Assembly (NCBI GenBank): GCA_036924285.1
Contig: JAYKYS010000009.1
Location: 21,432,001-21,496,000 of the forward strand
Source of the DNA: Asterella californica
Taxonomy: Eukaryota > Streptophyta > Marchantiopsida > Marchantiales > Aytoniaceae
Direction of reading: 5' to 3'
DNA: 64,000 bases
Shown: positions 46,905-57,700 of the stretch, in pieces
How the letters are laid out: each line of letters starts with the position of its first letter
Numbering within the stretch: position 1 is the stretch's first letter
Position numbers and translations under genes: made by a program
The notes under the pieces: generated by a model
What the model was told of the DNA's origin: nothing
Database searches by the model: none
The model's input: only the letters and a program-made list of their open reading frames with translations

Positions 46905-47984
46905 GAAGCAGCGACAAACGTCTGACCTCGGGTCGGGAAAAGGAAACCGGTAAAAGCCTTCTTGCCTTCTCTTTGCAGATTTCGTGCACCAGAGGAGAGC
47001 GCAGACACCGCCTTGCCATCCATCCACCCGTACCTGTCCGCAACGGGGTCTTACCGGTCAGGTTCCGTGAACCCTTTCCTTTTCCCTCATCTCTCTGCGC
47101 TGTGACTCGAGATATCCGTCACGGCTTGTAATATGTTGTCCCGAAATGGAGTAAGACAAACACCCGTGGTCGTCGCGACGAAGATGGGATTGATGACATG
47201 GTTAGGCTTTCTGCCCAGGTTTAGTTGTCTTCTTAAATCGCAATTAAGAGACCCCGGAATAATGACGCACACGTGAAACCGTTCAGAATCGAGCAGAGAT
47301 CTTGTGTCAAGAGGACTAAGGTTAATTTACTTTCCTGTCTCCTCTTCCATGAGCATTGCGTTTCTGGTGTAGTCTTCCAGCCAGTCAAGTTTGGCTCACT
47401 TTTAATTAACTAAGATTTTGCTACGAGGTCTGATCCCCGCAGACCGAAGACGATCTGATGACTCTCATCTAAACTTCCGGAAAGAGATGAATCCAACCAC
47501 ATAATCGATAATGTTCTTCAGACGGAGATCTGCACAAATCCGGGCATAAATCATAGACTCAGGAATACAAGGTTAATCATTGGACCCGCAAAAACGTGGA
47601 CTACAGATCTTCAAGGGATGTCACCCAGATGGTTTCTTACCGTGGAACAGATTTGGAAGTAACTCATTCCATTTCTGGGTGAGGCTAAGGAGCGCCTGAA
47701 TCACGACTTGTGGGAAATGGGACCGTACTGTACTCTCGGTATGAAATCATGGCTTCTCTCCTACCTGGAAATCAATCTATCGTAGAGAATTTCTGAGACT
47801 TGAGTCGCAGGAATCAGTAAGTGTTTCTCTTTTTGGTTGTCCGTTGAGTTTGATCGGCTCAGGAGAGTTTGTTTCGTCGACCGTGAAGATGAATTTTGAC
47901 AGAGACACGCGGAGCGCGTACTGCATTTCACGTCGACATTCAACCTGTCCATGTCAACTACACTGCCACGATGTCGGTCGATCA

Positions 47985-48085
47985 CTTCCTACTACCAGTC
48001 AAGGGCCCGATCAAGTAACGACTTTGGCGCATGGGCCCGATCAAGTAACGACTTTGGCACATGGGTCCGACCAAGTAAATTACTG
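47985..48085 (+). repeat. Arm of MITE family A, near-perfect 30-bp triplication
   Basis: CTACTACCAGTCAAGGGCCC leads into GATCAAG at 48009 and 48039 and GACCAAG at 48069. The first two 30-bp units are identical but for one base. The lead-in block matches the arms at 9.6 and 42.0 kb. Confidence 0.7.
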
Positions 48086-48099
48086 TTGGTTCTAAGATT

Positions 48100-48290
48100 G
48101 AAGCATCGTAGCCCAGCAGTGAGAAACCAGAATTGAGGCGTAGGGTCTTGGGTTCGATCCTCATGACTAACGTTTGGCCTATGCGACCGAAGGTCGAAGC
48201 CTTGGGTTCACCTCATGCCTTCAAAAGAGTTTCTGCTGGTTACCATGACCCCTTCTAGGCGCACCAGGTTTTAAGAACCCTTAAGGATCA
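48100..48290 (+). repeat. tRNA-like SINE candidate with good A and B boxes
   Basis: TAGCCCAGCAG (48109-48119) matches the polymerase III A-box consensus, and GGGTTCGATCC (48150-48160) the B box; 30 bases lie between them. The sequence does not fold into a proper tRNA acceptor stem, so it is a SINE head rather than a tRNA gene. A body of about 120 bp follows with no clear tail or target-site duplication. Confidence 0.5.
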
Positions 48291-48675
48291 TTTTTACGTA
48301 TTCGCCTAAATACCGTGTTAAAATAAATATAATAATTTAATAATTTAATTAAAATAAATATAAAATTCCTAACCAAGTACGATCGTTACGTTTATATAAT
48401 TGCAGTAAAACTGCGAATGCGATACATTTGTTTCAGAACCAAGATAGTTCATTTTCACATGTTATATTAGATGTGAAAAGCATCTCGCTGGTAAACAACC
48501 AGAAGAAAAAATCACCTTGCTTTTCGATTTATGTCTTGTTTCGAATTCTGCAAAATCACAAACTCTCAAATGCGCAACTGATCGTTTGGAACGGTGAATA
48601 TTTTTTCTTCGAATATTTTCGAATATACTCTTCAAACTGGTGGTGCAAGTGCAAGTGATGCAATTACAGACTAGT

Positions 48676-48740
48676 AAGTCCACTCAAACTTTTTCTCATA
48701 GAGAAATTTACAGGGTTCAGATGAGAAAAGGTAAATGTAA
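48676..48740 (+). repeat. Partial copy of inverted-repeat family E
   Basis: CCACTCAAACTTTTTCTCAT followed by a TTACAGGGTTCAGATGAGAA block matches the reverse complement of 43808-43894. Confidence 0.6.
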
Positions 48741-48899
48741 ATTCTCAAATTTTGTCGAAGAGTGCAAAACTTCTGCAATAATTTGATTCATTTTTTTGAA
48801 AAGATATCGTTTACGAACATACATTACATATTTCCAGTGATTGTAGAATTTATGTATCACCTCCAGAGGTGGTACATGAAAGTTACAACGAAAACCTGT

Positions 48900-49620
48900 A
48901 AAAGTGAGTTACGAGATTCCGTCAAAGCTAGGTTTGCGTGTAAACGGGAGTCACAGGCGTTATTTACCGTAACTAGGCGAAAGGGAGAACACAATGCGAA
49001 CCCGACACCCTTGTGTTTCAGAACTTGTTTGACGGGCTGTGGCCCTTAGTCGTGACCTGACGTCGCCAGTGCACAAGGTTTTCCACTATCGTCGCAACGA
49101 AAGGCGCTTGAAAACAGATCCAAAGCACATACAACGTGGCACGGAAAGGAGACGGTGCAATTTGAGATTAGATTTGATGTGCTCTTTGTGGCAGGATCGT
49201 CTAGTCATAATTAACCATTTAGAGGAGTGCTCGTCGCCACGTCTTCCAGAATTTTTTCATATGTTCCACACGTGGCGGGCATATGCCGAACAGCCGCAAG
49301 GTCAGACCTAGTCATGTGAAGGCTACCAGTCACCACGTCAGCAGGTGATTCCAAATGAATCCTATCTGACAGGAACCACGTCAACAGACTGAACCGTTTA
49401 TAGAACTCATGCGGTGGATAAACGTTGCCACATCAGCTTTACAAAACCATTGTACATGTGGCGAGAGGTTTTTGAACGTTTTATTGGCGGATATGATAAA
49501 TCCATGTAATTTCTGAAACTCTTGACATCGTGTCACTTCACTGCCACGCTGTATCGTCCAACTCTGCGGGGAACCAACTGGCGGTCAAGTGGCGGTTAAG
49601 TGGCGGTCAAACAAGAATAA
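48900..49620. other. GC-richer islet without a recognised gene
   Basis: Balanced composition, short overlapping frames, and several CCACGTCA-type words at 49333, 49376 and 49427. A small tandem of AAGTGGCGGT units lies at 49577-49612. No domain was recognised. Confidence 0.3.
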
Positions 49621-49965
49621 CAAATGTGGGTGGGACTAAGCATGTATACACCCCAACCTAAGTCGAATATCGATGCTGTGAAATCTTTTCCTAGGTGCAT
49701 GTCGAAGTTTCATCAGTACGCCTTGGATATATGTTGTTTATGGGGTATGTTATTTTGTTGCATAACATGTACGGTTAGAGACTCGTGATCTTTCAGTACT
49801 AAATCCATAAGATGAGTGTGCGGTAAAAAGATCCACTATAAAATCTTTGGAAGAAGTGAGAATTGAGTATTGAGTATCATATCCGAACTCAATGTAAGAT
49901 TGTGGGTGTTAAAACAGCGGCTAATGATATTAAGATTTACTATGACCCGAAGCAAGAGGTTACAA

Positions 49966-50610
49966 TTTTTTGCTTGATAAGCCTTCCAGTACCATTGTCA
50001 AGCTTGATTGTTCCCTTCAGAACGAAATGAGATTTGATCTCACATTTTATTGACAACTCGTCTTGCAATTATCGTGCCATGTTGACATGAACATGTTACC
50101 AATATTGCAATTATCGTGCCATGTTGACATGAACATGTTGCCAATATCGCAGATTTTTACTTGATAAGCCTTCTAATACGATAGTCAAGCTTGATTGAGT
50201 CCTTCAGAAGTAAACGAGACTTGAACTTGATCACACCTTTTATTGGCAACTCCTCTTGCAATTATCGTGTCATGTTTGCATGTACATGTTATCAACGATG
50301 AGAACAACGACTTTTATATACTTGTATAGAATTGATGATTTGATGTGACAATCTCATGTTTCTTTCTCAGCGTTCATGTGAAGGTTTTTGCTTTATAAGT
50401 CTTCCAATACGATAGGCAAGCTTGATTGTGCCCTTCAGAACGAAATGAGACTTGATCACGTCTTTTATTGACAACTCGTCTTGCAGTTAACGTGCCTTGT
50501 TGACATGTACATGTTAGTAAAGACGAGAACAACAACTTTTATATACTTTTATAGAACTGATGATTTGCATTGATAATCTCATCTTTCTCTCTCAGTATTC
50601 ATGTGAAATA
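49966..50610. repeat. Diverged tandem array, about 230-bp unit, three copies
   Basis: Three units begin with TTTTGCTT(G/T)ATAAG at about 49968, 50155 and 50387. Shared blocks are CAAGCTTGATTG, CCCTTCAGAACGAAATGAGA, TTTTATTGACAACTCGTCTT and a CATGTACATGTTA word. The first unit is shorter and has an inner 42-bp duplication (TTGCAATTATCGTGCCATGT twice). Confidence 0.8.
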
Positions 50611-53600
50611 AATGAAAGTCAATAACAATATAATAACAAATATAAGTATGAAATAAATACGAATGGAGTGAGCAATCATTGCACAAGCATAAAAAAATTA
50701 GGTGCAGCAATTGTTAATCAAAGAGAAGACAAGTATCAAGACAAATTTTGACAAATTTTGATATTTATGATGAAGAAAAGTAATTTGAGATATATTCTCC
50801 TAGTGAAGAAGAAGAAAAACAACTTGTTGTTTGCTGTTACGTTCTTTGACATGGCACGGTGATTGGCAAGACAATCAACTACTGATGAAATGCTTGACCA
50901 AATCACGCATGATTCGATGAAGAGTCTCTTGTTGGAGAGTTGGTCAAAGGATCTTCAAATAGACTCATGTTTTGACAAATTAATGAGTCTTTCTCACGCA
51001 CAACTTAATTACTCACGCAGGCTCAAGTTCGTCGTAGTGGATTGCAGTAAGAGTCTTCCGTGTTGTAGTGGTAGTTGTTGTGGTGTTCTCGTCTTCCGTC
51101 CAACCACACAATTTCATCAATTTGTTGGATGCAGACGAACGAATTTAAACTGAAAAGAGAGAGTGTATAGCGCTAAGAGAGGAGCGACATAACATTCAGT
51201 CACTCGTGTGCATCCAGTGTTCTCGTGTAGAGAAAGAACGTATGGACAAAAATAGACACGGAAGTTATATATTCACTTCACTCTCAAAAGCTATCCACGA
51301 ACTCCCACTCACATCATGCAGGTAAGTGTCCAATCCGCATCGAGATTATTTTTTGTATCGAGCTTTCCATCGAATCTTTTCATCGAGCTTCCCATCAAGT
51401 CAGAATATCTAATATTCAAATGTCTTACGTGTAGATTGCAACTCGGCGATTTTCATTGTGCATATGAAATTAGAAGGTATCAGTCGTATGGAAGGTAGAA
51501 GAGATCTAGAAAGAAAGAAGGGATCACTACTAGAGAAGCCAAAGGAGGATGAACACGGTCCACCTTGCAAGATATATCAATGGGAGAGGCACTAAGGTGA
51601 TAATGCATATTTTATGGTCGATGAACTCTCGAGTATATTAAGAAAACTGCTTGGAGCTAAACGCATTCTAGAAGAACTCAAGCTAGACCTTCGAAATAAC
51701 ATGCATCAATACTGCACACAATTGCTTGAGCAAGTGTTAATGATGCTTATGCTTGTGAGAAAAATCTAGATGTAGTTTTTACCAAGGTAGAGAAATTGTT
51801 TCTGCTGAACATGCTTAATGGTGGTTCATCTGATCGTAGCTATAGTATAGACCCGGAAGACTAGAAGTGATTCTATACCACATGAATACAGTCTAGGTTG
51901 TGGATCTTCCTCTATAAGTATACCTCGAAGTGGAGTAGATTGAGATGGGACTCCTAAATCCAATTTTGCCAACAATCTATTATTCATATATTTCACTCCA
52001 AGTTCAGAAGTCCAGATTCATGTGAGAAATGATAGTCGTGAAGGATTCTTACTCCTTCCAAAGAAGTTTAATTCTTCGTGATCAAGAAGGGTCCTAGAGA
52101 AAGGATATGAAATCCTTCAAGATCTTCATAAGGTTCAAGAAATATATAGAATGTTCAAGAAGGTTCAGAAGTCTTTATGAGAAAGTGAAAATGAAACTAT
52201 AAATTCAGATCCTGCACTCAAGAAGAACGATCAACTTCCCAAAAGAAATAAAGCATGCATTACCTTGTCAACCATTTGATGTGTTTGAGAAGTAGTAATA
52301 TTTCTCAAGAAGCACACTCTTCCTCGATCCAAAAGTGGAAGTTTCTACCTGAAAATCTCTTGATCCGCTATACTAACATTCACTTCTTCTTACCTCCTTG
52401 GGAATCTGCACTTGAATACACTTGACTGAAATACAAGATTGACTAAGTTATACTTGTCTTCTCAAAAATCTTGAACTATTCATATCTCCATTCACCTTTC
52501 ATCATTTTGTAACTTGAAAGCAACTGCCACTACTATCACCTTAGTATTGACTGTAATTGTCTAAAATTGAAATAAGTGTAGATTGATCAACCTCTTGCAA
52601 TCAACTCAAGCATCCGCACATTCTTTTTCTCTTCTTAGTTTGCTTTCTTCCACGTTGTCGTGTCATGGACTAACTCCTACTTGAATATCGAATTTCAATG
52701 CTTAGCATTATCACTCCAAAGACGCTAATGGAGAAAAATAACAACTTTTAATATACTTTCGGATCTACATTCTCAAAGCACCATGTGCTAGAACTTGTTG
52801 TAAGCTTCCCAATATGTACTTCATTTGGATGTTTAATGATGAAGTTACGAGGTTTGAAAGATAAGAAAATCAAGCTAGACCTTAACTTGTCGATGTTTAT
52901 TTGATATTTGTGGTTCCTGGTGCTATACTAAGGACACAAAGGGATTGCTTGACCAGAATGTGGATTGAAAGCACATATTGTAAAGTGAAGTAAGAGGGTG
53001 TTCAAGGGAGCAACTTGTGTCTACAATATGTTGACGGACATTTCAAAGGATTTGTAGGTCCAATGCATGCACACAAAGTGTCATTGGTTCATATTTGTGC
53101 AGACTATGCACAAGAGAAGACGGTTCGTGAAGAGGTGTATCGATTTGTGTGTTCTAAGAGAAATTGAGACGTAAGAAAGAAAAATTAGAGTGCTTCAATG
53201 ATATGCGAATGAGAGTTGGACCGTTGGGATCGTTTTGGAGTCCAAATTGCTATCCTTAGATCCATCGGGATCAAAACAACAAGTTCTACAAGACGATATG
53301 AAGACAATATGAAGTTTCATAAGGTGATTTGGGAGTTATGAGGAGATGCTTACATGAGATTTTCTTTCGCTTGCGACTTGAGGTTGAGTTGTTCTCCACT
53401 ATCGATGGACCAAGGTCTTCGTTCTTGATGCCTATGCAATCAAGGAGTCATTATCTATGCTTAAGAGAAGACCATACGTAGATCAGATTGTTGTGTTGTG
53501 AGTGGTGAGTGAAGTTGACCCGTGAGAGAATGATTTACATTAGTTTCTGCTTTATCAGAAGAAGAACTCTAAACTGTTTGATTGTAGTGTCTTTGAGATC

Positions 53601-53962
53601 AAGGCAAACAGATCTATCTAACATAAAAGATGAATCTCAGATCAAATAGTCCGTTTTGCGGGTGTACGTGTTTTAAGCTGCATGAAGGAGGTTTTGGAGG
53701 TTTGGTCATCTACGACAAACAAATCAGAGATACCTCCACTATTGGGAGTCGGATCTGAAGGTTCTTGGAACCAATGGAGTCAAGAAGGAAGACTCTATTC
53801 ATTCTGAAGACCGTTCGGCGAAATAAGAAAGTTCTCATATAGACTTTCTTCGGTTCTTTCGCTCGAGTTTCGTCCTTTTGGATTTGTGAGAGTCCTAGTT
53901 GATTATGTGTGACTTGTAGCAACTAGTTTTTACTAAAGGCTTGTACATGTATGTGTTTTGGA
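50611..53962. other. Region without an intact gene; possible decayed coding or retroelement DNA
   Basis: Composition is moderately AT-rich and more even than in flanking DNA, with many short frames broken by stops on both strands. A frame from 50863 encodes IDSCFDKLMSLSHA, which resembles a frame at 27.43 kb. No retroviral, reverse transcriptase or other known motif could be read with confidence. Confidence 0.3.
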
Positions 53963-54178
53963 TCAAGAAGTTGAGTGCAGATTACATACCACTCATGTCT
54001 ATTTATTAGTTTTGTGTCCATAGTTTTGTGTTTGACTCGTGTAATATTGTTGCAAAACTTTTGGTATGAAAGAGATGTTTTGGCCTAGACCTAGACTTAT
54101 GGGTTCGAGAACTTGGTTCAAGAGGTTGAGTGCATATTACATACCACTCATGTCTATTTATTAGTTTTGTGTCCATAG
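53963..54178. repeat. 61-bp direct repeat, 155-bp period
   Basis: 53963-54023 and 54118-54178 both run from TCAAGA to GTGTCCATAG with CATACCACTCATGTCTATTT between. They differ at two positions. Confidence 0.85.
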
Positions 54179-54444
54179 AAAAAAGTGAGAATGTATATTA
54201 AGTGAGGGTTGAAATAGCTTGCAAAGTTTATTCTCGTGGTTGTTTTTCTATCTTGTTTTTGTTCAGCAAACGGTATTTCCATAGCTAAGAACCTCACATT
54301 TTCCTAGACAACCTTCACGCATAATACGATAGGATAACTCTTTGAAAATAAATGATACGTGCAGAAACTGATTGTGCTGTCACCTAGATGTTACCACTGA
54401 ATTGACAAGGCTGTAGATACATTCATCCCTTCTTCTATTCCAGC

Positions 54445-54714
54445 AAAATCATTGTCCATTCACTAATCTAACTGTTAATTCTCAACAAACGCTCTCCTCT
54501 CTAGTGAAATATGAAAAGACCTCAAACAACTCTAGTACATTCAATTGCTGACTACCAAAGAGTGAAAGTAAATCATGAACAAAATCGTTGTCCACTCACT
54601 AATCTGCATGAAATTCTCAACAAACTCTCTCCTTTCCACTGAAATATGAGAAGGTCTCAAACAACTCTAGTGCAATGAACTGTTGACTAACGAAGAGTGA
54701 AAGTAAACCATGAA
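54445..54714. repeat. Tandem duplication, 136-bp period
   Basis: Two units (54445-54580 and 54581-54714) start AAAATC(A/G)TTGTCCA and both contain TCTCAACAAAC, GAAATATGA and AGAGTGAAAGTAAA. They have diverged at many positions. Confidence 0.8.
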
Positions 54715-57700
54715 GGTAAGCAACCTTTTGTTAGGTTTAAACCTAACCCTTTAGATTCTTGGAGATCTATGATACATGTTAAATAGCTATACCCACTTGT
54801 ACTTGCTCTAATCACGTGGAAGCGCTTCCTCTTCTTACTTCCACGAGAAAAGGTACAACTTATGATAACATCATTTTTGCAATCACACACCTCTACATGA
54901 TAGTTTTAATACACTACACATGAACAAAAAATTGCACTTATAAGTTCTCGCACAACATTCTATTTAATTGTTGAACGCACGTCACTACAGTACCAAGACT
55001 TTTCCTATCCGAATAGAACAAAATGCACTATCATATTTTTATTAAATAAATAATCCGTCAATTTTCACATAATTGAAAGAAACATAATATCATATCATGT
55101 TTTACATGAAAATTGTCAGAAAAACGTAAGATTTATAGATGTGAAGATATCATGAGAGAGAAAAGACGTTGATTTATGACTGAGTTGCTGATTTTATGTG
55201 GGACCCATGACAACATGTATGCCAGTTGTCATATTATGGTGCGGCTCTTGTGTGAAATTCTTGTAGAACTTAGGTTTTGTTTTTTTCTATGTTTCATGAA
55301 CTTCATCGTGTAACTTGCCAAACAGTGTGATGGATGCCACGATTGCAATTATTTGTTTGAGTGATTGAAAATAGTGAAACATGTCAAATCAGCAATTGCT
55401 GTGAGTTCTCTTCAGCTGTCCTTGTCGTTACATTCGGGTATAAGATGGTGGGTCGAGGTTCGTGAGACATTTTCTCTCAGCGGGTGATTCGTGAGAATTT
55501 TTCTATGGTCTGCAGGACAGAGTGAGGAACCGCAAGAGTGATGGTTATGGATGAAGGTTTAATACCAACTCCAGATCTTCCATTTCACATCAAGCTTCAT
55601 TGCATCCACCGCGATCACTTTGGACAGTGGTTAGTTTCAAATTCTGGTGATAAATTCAATGGGAGGGTGATGTATATATCGCTTCCGGTGATTCTTCTGA
55701 TTGTTACATACGAAGAGACATAGGATCTTATGTTGTACATCTTGATGCGACAAAGAATGGACCTCAACTATCCGAGCAACATTTTGTTCAACATTTGAGT
55801 CGATATTTCGTGTCATGCAGACCAAAAATCAATCATTGAGCGTGGATTATGAGGAACTATTGAGAGGAGTATTTCAACCAAGTGATAGTTTCACCATTTT
55901 GTTTTGTCATTTTTCATGTATATCAGTTTCAAGTTGTAATATTGATTGTATTAGTCGATGTCACATTCTAGTTGAGCACTTCTGTGTATTTATGATTCGT
56001 AGAGAATCTTTCAACATGTCTTAGTCTTATTGATGCCTAGTGTTCCTTTGGGTGTTACAAGTCATTCTAGTGGAAAGAGTTGAGTGAGAAAAAGACGAAT
56101 TTAAAACTCTTTTTGCTCTCATTGATCAACTTTTGGACCAACGGTCTTCTAGTTGTTCTCCACAATATTTTTAGTGATTTCCAGACTCGATTTGCTTACA
56201 TATATGGATACGAAGTTTGGTTGAGTTTTGAATGTCGTACATGTGAGAATGCTGCACTAGAACATATTTCAGTGTAATAGATAGAGTTGTGGTAGTTGGA
56301 TTGATATGAAGCTAGTAGATAGAGAAACATTTGGGTTGAAAGATCGAGATTAAGAGCTAACTTGTTGAAGCCACGTATCTCTACACAACCATATATCCAA
56401 TGTATTCTCAGATAGAAAAATACGTGATACGACATCGTCACTTGACTTCTTTTGGTGATGACACATGTACATAAGTAGAGTGCTACTATAAAAAATGAGT
56501 ATCTGTAGACAAAAGAGAGAAAATGATTGATGGTGTTGGTTGATAAGGCGACTCTAGAAGACCGTAACGACGGTTGTAGATGTTCTTTTGACATGATTTT
56601 GATGATATTAGAAAGAACTTGTCGAAAGGTTTGGCACGTAGTGACTAAACATGGAGACGACATGATCACTCACATGTGTGTCACTTGAGTAGCTATATGA
56701 AACCACTTGGGATGATACATGTGTGTCGTCTGACGAGGTCACATGAAGGACATTTGGTGTTAAGAATTTAATTATGATAAAAGTATCAAAGAGATAAATA
56801 TAGAGAAAATCATTTTCATCTCTATATCTATCTAACAAGAGTATGCGAAAAGGAAGAGGATCGATTGTCTCCTCCATGTCATAAAATGTCTTTCATCACT
56901 AAAATCTTTACAAGGTCTCGCATATATCTGAAGTACGTGTTCAAAATTCTTTGTCAACTTCAAACCCATGTAGTTCTTAAATCACGGTTTCATATCACAC
57001 AATTGAGGTGGTGTAGAAAGTTCTGGTCGTTCGCTTTCCAACGACATCAAGAATGATCCAGTTTTTTTGATCATTTTCATTGAGTAAGTGCACTAGATCT
57101 CATGCAAATTTGCTACTTTGACCCATATCCACCTAGAAATCCACCTGAACCCTTGTTAAGTCTCAAAACTGGAGACGAACAAATTGTACAACATGTCAAC
57201 ATTGAACTCTACTTCTGTCTCCTTAAGCTTAACCCTTCAATTTTTAAATTGTCAAGAAGCAAGGGAGTTAAATCCATGTGTAGACATCTATGACCACCAT
57301 GTGTCTTGCATGCATGGTTGTCAAGTGATTTTGTCGTGTCATGGACCGGTTGTAGGTTGAAAGAGAAGTTTGAGGAGCAAGTTTTTCTCATCTTGCTCAT
57401 TTCTCAAATACGAGAATACATTATTTACAAGAGATCACTTAATATAGTAATCCAAAGCAACATGCGTTCAGTGACTAATAAAAAGTAGCATTTTTTTAAG
57501 ATTTGTATTTAGAATAATCCTTTTTAGAAAAACTGAATAAATAATATCTTATTTTCAAAAATAAAAATTTGTTTGAATAATATAAAATACCATATTTTTC
57601 AACTAAAAGTAATATAAAATTTCAAAAATTATAGTTTGTACAAAATAATGAAACTTTTATGATAAAAATTTGATATTTATAAGTCAACACGATAACTAAA

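Noticed and set aside
47985..48085. Possible CRISPR-like repeat array
   Set aside because: The 30-bp periodicity is a short tandem with no distinct spacers, in a eukaryotic genome; it belongs to a MITE-like arm.
48109..48160. Possible tRNA gene
   Set aside because: A and B boxes are good but acceptor and anticodon stems do not pair; treated as a SINE head.
50611..53962. Copia- or gypsy-type retrotransposon relic
   Set aside because: I tried to read integrase, RT or protease motifs in several frames and found none that were convincing.
56196..56669. 157-codon minus-strand frame
   Set aside because: No ATG at its start, AT-driven Ser/Tyr/Leu/Ile composition, no domain.
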